Positions 16,603 through 24,571 of a DNA stretch of 36,155 nt are shown here, one piece after another. Source of the stretch: Rhizobiales bacterium 65-9 (GTDB lineage: Bacteria; Pseudomonadota; Alphaproteobacteria; Rhizobiales; Beijerinckiaceae); contig MKVY01000039.1 of assembly GCA_001899525.1 (NCBI GenBank), positions 39,066 to 75,220 of the forward strand. Reading direction: 5' to 3'. Within the stretch, counting starts at the first letter, position 1, and every line of letters begins with the position of its first letter. Both the position numbers and the translations under genes were made by a program. The notes beneath the pieces are model-generated. The model saw only the letters and a list, made by a program, of their open reading frames with translations. It was not told the origin of the DNA and did no database searches.

Positions 16603-18012
16603 TCAGTTGAAGGGCGCCGGCGGCCGCTTCTTCGCCCAGTCCGTCGCTGCTTCGAGCGCCGCTCCCGCGCTCAGGATGCGCCGCTCGGCGAACCAGGGGC
16701 CTACGACCTGCAGGCCGACCGGCAACCCGTCGCGCGTGAATCCGGCCGGGAACGACGCCGCTGGATGCCCCGTCAGGTTGAACGGATAGAGCGGGGCGGC
16801 CCATTCCGCATACATCTCGGTCGCCACGGAGCCGCCGGCGTCGAGCTTTTTCGGCGGCGCTGTCATCGTCGGCGTCACGATGAGGTCGAAACGTTCGAAC
16901 AGAGCCTGCATCGCGCGATAGAACTGCGTGCGGCGGTCGACGGCGCGCAGCAGGTCGGTTGTGGAATAGCCTTGCCCCTTCGCGATGCTCTCGCGCAGCG
17001 ACGGCGTCATCCCGTCGCCCAGCTGGTCCGCGAACGCTGACAGCCGCGCCGTATGCGCTGTGGTGGCGATCACGACATAGGTGTCGAACAGATCGTTGAA
17101 GCAGTCGTCCCGCAGCGGTTCGACGATCGCGCCCCGGCTTTCGAGGGCGGCGACGGCGGCGCCGGTCAAGGCGGCGACCTCGCTCTCGGTGCGGTAGCGG
17201 CCGAAATGCTCAATCCAGCCGATGCGCAGCCCCTTCACATCGTCGCGCGTCAGCGGTGAGCTGTCGAGCGGCGGCGCGCCGATGCTGTAGGGATCGCCTG
17301 CGACGGGCCCCGCCATGACGGAGAGATACAGCGCCACATCGTCCACCGTGCGCGCCATCGGCCCGACAAAGGCGTAATTGCCGAAGGCGTCCGCGAAGGT
17401 CTCGTTGGGAATGCGCCCGAGCGTCGCCTTGATGCCGCTCACGCCGGCGCAGGAGGCCGGGCAGCGGATCGAGCCGCCGCCGTCCGTGCCGATGGCGATG
17501 GGAGCGACGCCGGCCGCGAGCGCCGCGCTCGCGCCGCCGCTCGATCCGCCCGGCGTATGGTCGAGATCCCACGGGCTTCGCGTGACGCCGAAGGCGGGGC
17601 TGTCGGTCAGCACCTTGTGCGCGAATTCCGGCAGGTTGGTCTTGCCGATCATGATCGCGCCGGCTTTCAGCGTGCGCGCCGAGACCTCGGCGTGGGAAGG
17701 CGCGATGAAATCCTTCATCGCGGCCGAGCCGTTGGCGAACCGGAAACCCTCGACCGCCACATTGTCCTTGATCGTCACGGGCACGCCATGCAGCGGCCCG
17801 AGCGACGCGCCGCTCATGACGGCCTCTTCCGCGCGCCGCGCCGCGGCGCGCGCTGTATCCGCGGTGATCTCGCTGAACAGATTCAGCGTGGGCTGAAATC
17901 GTTCGGCGCGATCGAGGGTCGCGTTCACGACCTCGACCGGCGACAGCTTTTTGGTTGCGATCGCTGCGGCGAGTTCAGTCGCAGGCAGCCAGCAGATGTC
18001 GTCGGTCGTCAT
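16603..18012 (-). CDS. Amidase signature family hydrolase
   Basis: A 469-residue amidase-signature enzyme. The Ser-cisSer-Lys triad is complete: K82 in TIKDNVAVEG, S157 in PGGSSGG and S181 in GTDGGGSIRCP, with the normal 24-residue Ser-Ser spacing. No signal peptide, so it hydrolyses an amide in the cytoplasm. Context gives the role: it lies between the cupin and the permeases of a peptide-type ABC operon, 9 bases after the cupin gene, so the imported compound is probably an amide, acylated amino compound or small peptide cleaved on entry. GatA is excluded in practice by the catabolic context and the absence of GatB/GatC. Substrate unknown. Confidence 0.92.
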   Translation of the reverse strand: MTTDDICWLPATELAAAIATKKLSPVEVVNATLDRAERFQPTLNLFSEITADTARAAARRAEEAVMSGASLGPLHGVPVTIKDNVAVEGFRFANGSAAMKDFIAPSHAEVSARTLKAGAIMIGKTNLPEFAHKVLTDSPAFGVTRSPWDLDHTPGGSSGGASAALAAGVAPIAIGTDGGGSIRCPASCAGVSGIKATLGRIPNETFADAFGNYAFVGPMARTVDDVALYLSVMAGPVAGDPYSIGAPPLDSSPLTRDDVKGLRIGWIEHFGRYRTESEVAALTGAAVAALESRGAIVEPLRDDCFNDLFDTYVVIATTAHTARLSAFADQLGDGMTPSLRESIAKGQGYSTTDLLRAVDRRTQFYRAMQALFERFDLIVTPTMTAPPKKLDAGGSVATEMYAEWAAPLYPFNLTGHPAASFPAGFTRDGLPVGLQVVGPWFAERRILSAGAALEAATDWAKKRPPAPFN

Positions 18013-18021
18013 GGTCGCTGG

Positions 18022-18558
18022 TCAGCTCTTTGCGATTTCCGCGATCTTGCCGCGCGCGTCCAAGTCGAAACCCTTCTCGCGCACCGCGTCAAGCACCTTG
18101 CCGGTCCACTCCACGCGGCCCGGATCGCTGCCTTCGAGAACGACGAGCAGCAGCCCCTCCTGATCGCTCACATTGCGGAATCCGCGCATCACATGGATCG
18201 GCACGGAGACGACGTCATACTGATTCAAGATGACCTCGTTTTCGCCCTTGTCGCCCCAGTGGATCGACCATGTGCCGGTCAGCGGAATGAAGCACTCGAC
18301 CGTCGTATGGTTGTGAAGCCCGGTGCCCTTGCCGGGACCGGCCTTGACGATCGACAGGTTGAAGCCGTCGGCCGCGGTGATCGGCGGACGCACGTCGGGA
18401 TCCTCCATGACCCCATTGCCGATGATGCTGTAGATCTCGCGCTCGAACTGCGGCAGCACCGCGTCGATGAGAGGCCGCTTGCTCGGCTTCATATCCTTGA
18501 AGAAAGCGACGCGGCTGAGCATCTCCTCCTTGCTGACTTCACGGGTTGGTATCGCCAT
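18022..18558 (-). CDS. Cupin-domain protein
   Basis: A 178-residue protein with a single cupin barrel. Motif 1 has H82, H84 and E88 (GLHNHTTVECF) and motif 2 has H122 (VPIHVMRGFRN), a complete His3-Glu metal set. About 60 residues of helical N-terminal sequence and a charged C-terminal tail flank the barrel. A Shine-Dalgarno AGGAG lies 7 bases before the ATG. Second gene of the operon, after the binding protein (40-base gap) and before the amidase, so it probably acts on the imported compound or its product as a metal-dependent isomerase, hydrolase or dioxygenase, or senses it. I cannot assign a reaction. Confidence 0.85.
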   Translation of the reverse strand: MAIPTREVSKEEMLSRVAFFKDMKPSKRPLIDAVLPQFEREIYSIIGNGVMEDPDVRPPITAADGFNLSIVKAGPGKGTGLHNHTTVECFIPLTGTWSIHWGDKGENEVILNQYDVVSVPIHVMRGFRNVSDQEGLLLVVLEGSDPGRVEWTGKVLDAVREKGFDLDARGKIAEIAKS

Positions 18559-18598
18559 TGCTAGGCTCCTTTCTGAATTCCGTTGTCGCGCAGGCGCG

Positions 18599-20173
18599 TT
18601 ATTTCTTCTCGATGTTCCAGTAGGCGAGGAAGTAGGAGTCGAGCACGCCGCTGATGTTGGGCCTGTAGGCGTTCACGACGTCGAACTGTCCCGCCGGCAC
18701 GTAGGGGATGAAGTCCCACATGCGCTTCTGGAAGGCCTCGAACGCGGTCTTGCGCGCGGCCTCGTCCGGCGCCGCGAGGAAAGCCTGGCGCAGCTTCTCG
18801 CCCTCGGGATCGCAGGGAAAGCCCGGCCAGCTTTTACCTTCGCAGTTCAGGTCAAGCGACACGTTGGTCAGCGGATGAAACCAAGAGGTTCCCACGGCGT
18901 AGTAGGCGAAGAGATTATAGCCGCCCGAGCCGATCGGCAGATTGCGCTGGTTGATCCGCTGCAGCATGCCGGGAAAGTCCGTCATCTGCACGTCGACCTT
19001 GACGCCGGCCTCCTGAAGACGCCGCGCCAGAATCTGCGTCATCGCATTGATCGGCGCGAGCTGCGGCGTGCCGATGAGGATGAGAGTCTCGCCCTTGTAT
19101 CCCGCTTCCGCCAGGAGCTTCTTCGCCTTCGGAATATCGACCTTGCGATAGGGCTCCGATCCGGATTCGGTGCCATAGACCGATCCGCAGATGCTGAACG
19201 AATAGCAGTGCTCCCACTTGCCGTCGTCGCCCGCCACCGCCGGCATCATTTCGTCCTGGTCGATCAGCAGCGCGAGGGCCTGCCGCGCGCGCACGTCGTT
19301 GAAAGGCGGAAGCTGGAAGTTCGGCCTGACGAACGCGACCGTGGGCAGCGAGGCCGTGCGCCGCACGGTGACGCCGCGCTTGCGCAGGAACGGCGTCAGA
19401 TCGGGTCCGACCGTGTCCCAGAAATCGACCTCGCCGGTCGCGAGCGCGTTCGCGGCCGTGGTGGCGTCCGGCATGATCGTCCATTCCACGCGATCGACCT
19501 TCACGTTGCGCGCGCCGGCCAGCCCGTTCGCCGGTTCGGAGCGGACGAGATAATCGGGATTGCGCTCGAAGACCGCGCGGGCGCCGGCCTGACGCTCGCT
19601 GGCGACATATTTGAACGGCCCGGAGCCGATCGGATTGGTGAGCGGAACATTGTCGGGCCGCTTGGCGTCCGCTTCGCGCATGATCGCGGCGATGGGCGCG
19701 CCCGGACCGGCGAGCATGAATTCGACCAGACCGAATTTCTGGTTGAGAACGAGCTTGAAGGTGAGATCGTCCACCGACGTCAGCGATGCGAGACGGGACT
19801 TGAGCTGCCCGCCGATCGATGTTCCGTTCATCCACCGCTCGATGGAGGCGACGACGTCGCGCGTCGTCACCGGCGAGCCGTCGTGAAACTTGAGGCCCTG
19901 GCGCAGCGTGAACGTGTAGGTCAGCCCGTCTTCGCTGACGGTCTTCTTGTCGACCATCATCGGCTGCGGCGTGAGATCCTTGTCGAGCGCATATAGCGTG
20001 TCGAACACCATCTGCGAATAAACGCGGGAAATCAGATTGGCGCCGCGCGTGGGATCGAGTTCGGAAATATCGGTGCTTGGCACGACCTTCAGGACGCGGT
20101 TTGCGTCCTGCGCCGCCGCCGTCGCGGCTGTCAGGGCGAGCGACAGGGATATGGTGATTGCAGAGAGCTTCAT
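18599..20173 (-). CDS. ABC solute-binding protein, family 5 (peptide/opine type)
   Basis: Periplasmic receptor of 524 residues, normal for family 5 (DppA/OppA-like). ATG 20173 follows a GGAGGAG ribosome site at 20181-20187 with 7 bases between, and gives a clean Sec signal: MKLSAITISLSLALTAATAAAQD, split as basic Met-Lys, hydrophobic core and AAA-Q cleavage region. The mature part has LDPTRGANLISRVYSQMVFDTLYAL, LTYTFTLRQGLKFHDGSPV and the DVPLTNPIGSGPFKY-like block of this family. First gene of the minus-strand operon, so it delivers the ligand to the DppBC-like permeases. Ligand unknown; the amidase implies an amide or peptide-like compound. Confidence 0.94.
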   Translation of the reverse strand: MKLSAITISLSLALTAATAAAQDANRVLKVVPSTDISELDPTRGANLISRVYSQMVFDTLYALDKDLTPQPMMVDKKTVSEDGLTYTFTLRQGLKFHDGSPVTTRDVVASIERWMNGTSIGGQLKSRLASLTSVDDLTFKLVLNQKFGLVEFMLAGPGAPIAAIMREADAKRPDNVPLTNPIGSGPFKYVASERQAGARAVFERNPDYLVRSEPANGLAGARNVKVDRVEWTIMPDATTAANALATGEVDFWDTVGPDLTPFLRKRGVTVRRTASLPTVAFVRPNFQLPPFNDVRARQALALLIDQDEMMPAVAGDDGKWEHCYSFSICGSVYGTESGSEPYRKVDIPKAKKLLAEAGYKGETLILIGTPQLAPINAMTQILARRLQEAGVKVDVQMTDFPGMLQRINQRNLPIGSGGYNLFAYYAVGTSWFHPLTNVSLDLNCEGKSWPGFPCDPEGEKLRQAFLAAPDEAARKTAFEAFQKRMWDFIPYVPAGQFDVVNAYRPNISGVLDSYFLAYWNIEKK

Positions 20174-20381
20174 GAGACTTCTCCTCCTTGTCTCACTCGC
20201 ATGGCGCATTTAGCGGCGGCTCCTCACGGACGCCGACGCCCGTCAAAGCTTTCATGCGTTTCTCATCGTGTCAACCATCCGGTTGATTGATAGATTGGCG
20301 CCGGTCGCTTTTCCCTTGCGCGGTCCCCGCCATCCTTTGTGCGACCTTAGCGTCTCTTTACGCGGCCTCCGGCGCCGTCTT
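20174..20381. promoter_or_regulatory. Divergent promoter region with TetR-type operator candidate
   Basis: This 208-base gap separates the divergent binding-protein and TetR genes. It holds a perfect inverted repeat TCAACC-ATCC-GGTTGA at 20271-20286. On the minus strand a perfect -35 TTGACA (20274 to 20269) overlaps its left arm; no convincing -10 is seen 16-18 bases on, so the start site is uncertain. A palindrome straddling the -35, beside a TetR gene, is the classical layout for repression of the transport operon and perhaps autoregulation. The site TGAGAAACGCA (minus strand, 20265 to 20255) recurs upstream of the aminotransferase operon. Confidence 0.5.
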
Positions 20382-21152
20382 ATGAGCAGCGTGGGGCGGA
20401 GGTCGCTGGCAGGCCCGGAGGGCGTCTTGAATCTCAAGAAAAGCGGCGCGTCCGCCGCCGGAGCATCGCCAAGGAAAAAGTCCGCGCGGAAGGTGGAGCG
20501 GGTCATCTCCTCGACGCGCAAGAAACGCGCGTCCAACGGAACGCGCGATCCCGAAAGAACGCGACGCAATCTGCTCGACGCGGCCTATCGCGAGTTTTCC
20601 GCCAACGGCTATCACGGCGCCAGCATCGAAAAGATCTGCAACCGCGCCGGCGTGAGCAAGCAGATCCTGTCGCATCATTTCGGCGCCAAGGCCGATGTTT
20701 ATCTCATGGTCCTGGAGCGGGCCTATGAAGCCTCGCGCGCGCATGATCCGGAGCTCGATCTGGAGGGCGTCGATCCGGTCGAGGCGATCAGGCGCTTCAT
20801 TGGTTTCGGGTTCGATCATTTGCGCGACGACCGAGCGTTCGTCAGCCTGCTCGCCGACGAGAACATCAACCGGGGCCGCAACATCCGCCGCTCGACCAAG
20901 CTGCGCGATCTCTATGCGCCGCTGATCGAGCGTCTTGGCGCCGTTCTGCGGCGGGGCGAGGCGTCCGGCGCCTTCAGGCCGGGCGTGGACCCGCGCCAGT
21001 TCTACATCTCTGTGAGCGCGCTCTGCTTCTTCTCCTTCTCGAACGCCTATACGCTGGCGGCCGTGCTGGGCGGCGATCTCCTGACCAAGGACGCCGTCGA
21101 GGCGCGTCGCGCGCATGTCCTCGACTTCGCCCTCTCGGCGATTCGGGCGTAG
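20382..21152 (+). CDS. TetR/AcrR family transcriptional regulator
   Basis: A DNA-binding repressor, 256 residues from ATG 20382. The TetR helix-turn-helix is clear: RRNLLDAAYREFSANGYHG, then IEKICNRAGVSKQILSHHFGAKADVY. The rest is the helical ligand-binding and dimer domain, with a FFSFSNAYTLAAVLG segment near the end. Oddly, 45-55 Lys/Arg/Ser/Ala-rich, probably disordered residues precede the HTH. The start is uncertain: TTG 20427 has a better ribosome site (GGAGG about 5 bases upstream) and would still leave about 40 of them; an in-frame ATG at 20268 would overlap the operator. It is divergent from the amidase transport operon and probably represses it. Confidence 0.9.
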   Translation: MSSVGRRSLAGPEGVLNLKKSGASAAGASPRKKSARKVERVISSTRKKRASNGTRDPERTRRNLLDAAYREFSANGYHGASIEKICNRAGVSKQILSHHFGAKADVYLMVLERAYEASRAHDPELDLEGVDPVEAIRRFIGFGFDHLRDDRAFVSLLADENINRGRNIRRSTKLRDLYAPLIERLGAVLRRGEASGAFRPGVDPRQFYISVSALCFFSFSNAYTLAAVLGGDLLTKDAVEARRAHVLDFALSAIRA

Positions 21153-21164
21153 TCGCTGGGAGGG

Positions 21165-21178
21165 GCGGCTCCGGCCGC
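21165..21178 (+). terminator. Weak terminator-like hairpin after the TetR gene
   Basis: GCGGC-TCCG-GCCGC stem-loop 13 bases after the regulator stop, followed by TCGCTTTG. The stem is only 5 bp and the T-run poor, so termination is a guess; it lies in the 87-base gap before ugd. Confidence 0.25.
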
Positions 21179-21239
21179 TCGCTTTGCCCTGCGCGCTTCT
21201 GTATAGGCCCGCGCAGCGGTTCACGAAGGCGGCTGACGC

Positions 21240-22544
21240 ATGCGGATCACCATGATCGGTTCGGGCTATGTCGGGCTCGTCTCCGGCGCCTGTTTCGCGG
21301 ATTTCGGCCATCAGGTCGTCTGCGTCGATCGCAACGAGGACAAGATCCAGTCGCTGCGCCGCGGCGAGATTCCGATTTTCGAGCCGGGCCTTGACGAACT
21401 GGTCGCCAAGAACGTCAGGGAGCGGCGGCTGTCCTTCACGACGGATCTGGCCGACGGGGCGCGGGAGGCCGACGCCGTCTTCATCGCGGTCGGCACGCCC
21501 TCGCGGCGCGGCGACGGCCATGCGGACCTGTCCTATGTCTATGCGGCGGCGCGCGAACTCGCGCCCGTTCTGCGGCGTTTCACCGTCGTCGTGACCAAAT
21601 CAACGGTTCCCGTGGGCACGGGCGATGAGGTCGAGCGCATCATCCGCGAGGCCAATCCCGACGCCGATATCGCCGTCGTCTCCAATCCGGAATTTTTGCG
21701 CGAGGGCGCCGCGATCAACGACTTCAAGCGCCCGGACCGGATCGTGATCGGCTTTGACGACGAGCGCGCCAAGGAGGTGATGAGCGAAATCTACCGGCCG
21801 CTTTATCTGAATGCGTCCCCCATGCTGTTCACGACGCGCCGCGCCTCCGAACTGATCAAATACGCCGCCAACGCGTTTCTCGCGGTCAAGATCACCTTCA
21901 TCAACGAGATGGCCGATCTTTGCGAGGCCATCGGCGCCGATGTGCAGGAGATCGCGCGCGGCATCGGTCTGGATAACCGCATCGGCCCGAAATTCCTGCA
22001 CGCGGGCCCTGGCTATGGCGGCTCCTGTTTTCCGAAGGACGCGCTGGCGCTGATCAAGACGGCGCAGGACAGCGGCGCGCCCGTGCGCCTTGTCGAAACG
22101 GCCGTCGCCGTGAACGACCAGCGCAAGCGCGCGATGGCGCGCAAGGTCGTGGCCGCGTGCGGCGGCAGCGTGCGCGATAAAAGAATCGCTGTGCTCGGCC
22201 TCACTTTCAAGCCGAACACCGACGACATGCGCGACGCGCCCTCGCTTGCGCTGATTCAGGCGCTGCGCGACGGCGGCGCGAAGATCGTCGCTTATGATCC
22301 AGAAGGCATGGCCTCGGCGCGTCTGCTCATGCCGGACATCGCCTACGCGGCGGATGCCTACTCCTGCGCCGCGGGCGCTGACGCGCTTGTCATCGTCACC
22401 GAGTGGGACGCGTTCCGCGCGCTCGATCTCGATCGCGTCAGGCATGAGATGAAAGCGCCGGTGATCGTCGATCTGCGGAATATCTATCGCCCGGAAGACG
22501 TGCGCCGCAAGGGATTCGCCTATGCGAGCGTCGGCCGCGCGTGA
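21240..22544 (+). CDS. ugd: UDP-glucose 6-dehydrogenase
   Basis: A 434-residue UDP-glucose dehydrogenase, typical bacterial length, that oxidises UDP-glucose twice with NAD+ to UDP-glucuronate for exopolysaccharide, capsule or lipid A-linked sugars. N-terminal NAD loop IGSGYVGLVSG; TKSTVPVGTGDEVE; the central YAANAFLAVKITFINEMADLCE helix; the catalytic nucleophile Cys263 in GPGYGGSCFPKDALAL; and the C-terminal UDP-binding block GLTFKPNTDDMRDAPS. All key motifs are intact. It stands alone, 87 bases after the TetR gene, and converges on a small coiled-coil gene. Functionally it looks separate from the flanking uptake operons. Confidence 0.97.
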   Translation: MRITMIGSGYVGLVSGACFADFGHQVVCVDRNEDKIQSLRRGEIPIFEPGLDELVAKNVRERRLSFTTDLADGAREADAVFIAVGTPSRRGDGHADLSYVYAAARELAPVLRRFTVVVTKSTVPVGTGDEVERIIREANPDADIAVVSNPEFLREGAAINDFKRPDRIVIGFDDERAKEVMSEIYRPLYLNASPMLFTTRRASELIKYAANAFLAVKITFINEMADLCEAIGADVQEIARGIGLDNRIGPKFLHAGPGYGGSCFPKDALALIKTAQDSGAPVRLVETAVAVNDQRKRAMARKVVAACGGSVRDKRIAVLGLTFKPNTDDMRDAPSLALIQALRDGGAKIVAYDPEGMASARLLMPDIAYAADAYSCAAGADALVIVTEWDAFRALDLDRVRHEMKAPVIVDLRNIYRPEDVRRKGFAYASVGRA

Positions 22545-22570
22545 GGCGCGCCTCGGCGTTGAGCCTGGGG

Positions 22571-22918
22571 TTAACGGGCGCTCGGGCGCGACTGCGCGAG
22601 ATCGGCGCGAAGCCGGTCGAACCGCGTCGCCATCTCCCGGAAGCAGTCCGCCTGAAGCGATAGCTGGCTGACACGCTGTTCGGCGCGAAGAAGCCGCCGT
22701 CCGGCTTCGTCGAGAAACGCGTCATGACGCTGGCGGTCGTCTTTGGCGCCGCCCGCGGCTGCTATCTGCTCGCGCGCGAGCACGAGGCGCTGTCGCAGGC
22801 CGGCCAGCTCCTTCTCGGTTTTACGCAATTCGCTCCTGAGCGGCTTCTCCACGGCGTCGAATCGCGCGGCGTCGGCTTGCTCCTCCCGCTCGGGCGTGCG
22901 GAACCTGAAGAACGACAT
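22571..22918 (-). CDS. Small coiled-coil protein of unknown function
   Basis: Predicted 115-residue hydrophilic protein starting MSFFRFRTPEREEQAD, with no signal peptide or membrane segment. Heptad-like Leu/Ala spacing through ELRKTEKELAGLRQRLVLAR and RRLLRAEQRVSQLSLQADCF suggests a long alpha-helical coiled coil. A good AGGAG ribosome site lies 8 bases before the ATG, which together with normal codon bias supports it as a real gene. It converges on ugd with 26 bases between stops. I recognise no family. A structural, chaperone-like or cell-envelope-associated role is possible but nothing in the sequence decides it. Confidence 0.6.
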   Translation of the reverse strand: MSFFRFRTPEREEQADAARFDAVEKPLRSELRKTEKELAGLRQRLVLAREQIAAAGGAKDDRQRHDAFLDEAGRRLLRAEQRVSQLSLQADCFREMATRFDRLRADLAQSRPSAR

Positions 22919-23223
22919 GGCGCGAACTCCTGCGCGGCCCGCTCATCTGACGGGCGCGCCGCGCGGCGCGCAACCCCCAAATGGGAGCTTTTTAGCTTGG
23001 AGGTCCGGCTGCGCGTTTTCTGCCGGCGGCGCGGCTCCTCGCCAGAGGTTTCATCTTGAGAAACGCACTTTTCGTGGTTTGGCGTCAAAGCCGATGCTAG
23101 CCTTTCCTCGGAACCATTCAGAAGGCGCGCCAATGACGAGGATATGCCCTCCGCCGTCGATCTTTCCGCCTCTCCGACGATCCGCGCGTGGACTCGTTCC
23201 GTCGTCGCCGGAAGGACGTCGTC
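22919..23223. other. 305-base intergenic region upstream of the aminotransferase operon
   Basis: No convincing coding sequence. It contains the ribosome site of the minus-strand coiled-coil gene, a perfect 18-base self-complementary GC tract at 22954-22971, an A/T-richer stretch near 22978-22998, and TGAGAAACGCA at 23057-23067, shared with the binding-protein promoter region near 20255. The plus-strand operon promoter must lie here, but I cannot place -35 and -10 boxes with proper spacing. Confidence 0.5.
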
Positions 23224-24570
23224 ATGGCTGACGTCGCAGCCCAACGCTTCAATCAGGCGAAGCAGCCCTTTGCGACGTTCGATGAATCGAAGCGGCGCAT
23301 CGCCGCGACCAGCCGGTTCATGCCCGGCGGGGTCTCCAGCAATTTCCGGCTCGGCATGGCGCCTCATCCGCTCGTGTTCGAACGCGCGGAAGGTCCCTGC
23401 CTTCACGACGTCGATGGCAACCGGCTGATCGATTATTACCTCGGCATGGGGCCGATGATTCTTGGCCACAACCCGCGCGCGATCCGCGATGCGGTGGTCG
23501 AGCAGCTCGACAAGGGCTTCCTTTATGGCGGCCAGAGCCCGCTCGAGGCCGAGGCCGCCGAGCTGTTCTGCGCGCTCGTTCCCTGCGCCGAGAAGATGCG
23601 CTTCTGCGGCTCCGGTTCGGAGGCGGTGCAAGCGGCGCTGCGGCTGGCGCGCGCGGCCACCGGCCGCAAGGTCGTGGTGAAATTCGAGGGCCATTATCAC
23701 GGCTGGTTCGACAGCGTGCTCGTGTCGACGGCCGCGACGCCGGAGAACGCCGGCGATCCGAAACATCCCAACCGCAATCCCGGCAGCACGGGCCAGGACG
23801 AGACGGCTTGGGGCAATGTCGAGGTGCTCGGCTGGAACGATCTCGCGGCGGTCGAAAAGCGGCTGGCGGCCGGCGACGTCGCGGCGGTCATCATGGAGCC
23901 GGCCATGTGCAACGCCGGCGCGATCTTTCCCGCTCCGGGCTATCTGGAGGGCGTGCGCGCGGCCTGCACGCGCGCCGGAACGGTGCTCGTGTTCGATGAG
24001 GTGATTACCGGCTTCCGCGTCGCGCCGGGCGGAGCCCAGCAGGTGTTTGGCGTGACGCCCGACCTTGCGACCTTCGCCAAGGCCGTCGCCAACGGCTTTC
24101 CCGTCGCCGCCGTCGCCGGCCGCGCCGATCTCATGGACCTGTTCGTCAGCGGCGGCGCCGTGCATGGCGGCACCTACAATTCCCAGCCCGTCAGCATGGC
24201 GGCGACCCTGGTCACTCTGCGCACGCTCGCCGACGGCAAGGTCATGCGCGCTATCGAGCCGCACGGACGCCGTTTGATGGACGGAATCTCCGCGGCTTTG
24301 AAGAAAGCGGGCGTGCAGGCCGCCGTGACGGGCTTCCCGCAGATTTTCCACGTCGCTTTCGGCCTGACGGCGCCGGCGAAGGATTATCGTGACCTGATGC
24401 GCATGGACCGCGCCCGTTATGTGCGCTTCTGCGCGGCGCTGCTGAAACGGCGCGTGCGCGCGCTGGAGCGCGGCGCCTGGTTCCTGTCGGCGACGCATGA
24501 CAGCCTGATCATCGACGAGACGCTCGCGGCCGTCGAGGACGCGGCCGCCGAGATTGGCGCGGAGTCGTAA
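23224..24570 (+). CDS. Class III aminotransferase, glutamate-1-semialdehyde mutase-like
   Basis: A PLP-dependent fold-type I enzyme of 448 residues. ATG 23224 is chosen because GGAAGGA lies 6 bases upstream; the in-frame ATG at 23188 lacks such a site. Motifs: RFMPGGVSSNFRLG at the N-terminus (HemL-like), HYHGWFDS, D258 for the pyridine nitrogen in FDEVITGFR, and the Schiff-base lysine K286 in FAKAVANGFPVAAVAG. It probably transaminates or isomerises an amino-keto compound. The next gene, an M81 metallopeptidase, starts 1 base after its stop and a peptide-type importer follows, so it belongs to a catabolic route rather than haem synthesis. Substrate unknown. Confidence 0.92.
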   Translation: MADVAAQRFNQAKQPFATFDESKRRIAATSRFMPGGVSSNFRLGMAPHPLVFERAEGPCLHDVDGNRLIDYYLGMGPMILGHNPRAIRDAVVEQLDKGFLYGGQSPLEAEAAELFCALVPCAEKMRFCGSGSEAVQAALRLARAATGRKVVVKFEGHYHGWFDSVLVSTAATPENAGDPKHPNRNPGSTGQDETAWGNVEVLGWNDLAAVEKRLAAGDVAAVIMEPAMCNAGAIFPAPGYLEGVRAACTRAGTVLVFDEVITGFRVAPGGAQQVFGVTPDLATFAKAVANGFPVAAVAGRADLMDLFVSGGAVHGGTYNSQPVSMAATLVTLRTLADGKVMRAIEPHGRRLMDGISAALKKAGVQAAVTGFPQIFHVAFGLTAPAKDYRDLMRMDRARYVRFCAALLKRRVRALERGAWFLSATHDSLIIDETLAAVEDAAAEIGAES

Positions 24571-24571
24571 G

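Noticed and set aside
16603-18012. Annotation as GatA subunit of the tRNA amidotransferase
   Set aside because: Triad alone does not discriminate; there is no gatB or gatC nearby and the gene is embedded in a transport operon.
23081-23097. Sigma-54-like GG...GC element upstream of the aminotransferase operon
   Set aside because: Thirteen bases separate GG and GC where the -24/-12 promoter needs ten, and the flanking consensus is weak.
22762-24498. Minus-strand open frame of about 580 codons opposite the aminotransferase
   Set aside because: The plus strand has all class III aminotransferase motifs; the opposite frame has no domain and strongly skewed His/Arg/Gly composition.
23224-24570. 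Annotation as haem-pathway glutamate-1-semialdehyde aminomutase (hemL)
   Set aside because: Similar motifs, but alphaproteobacteria normally make aminolevulinate by the HemA synthase route, and the operon context is peptide-type uptake.
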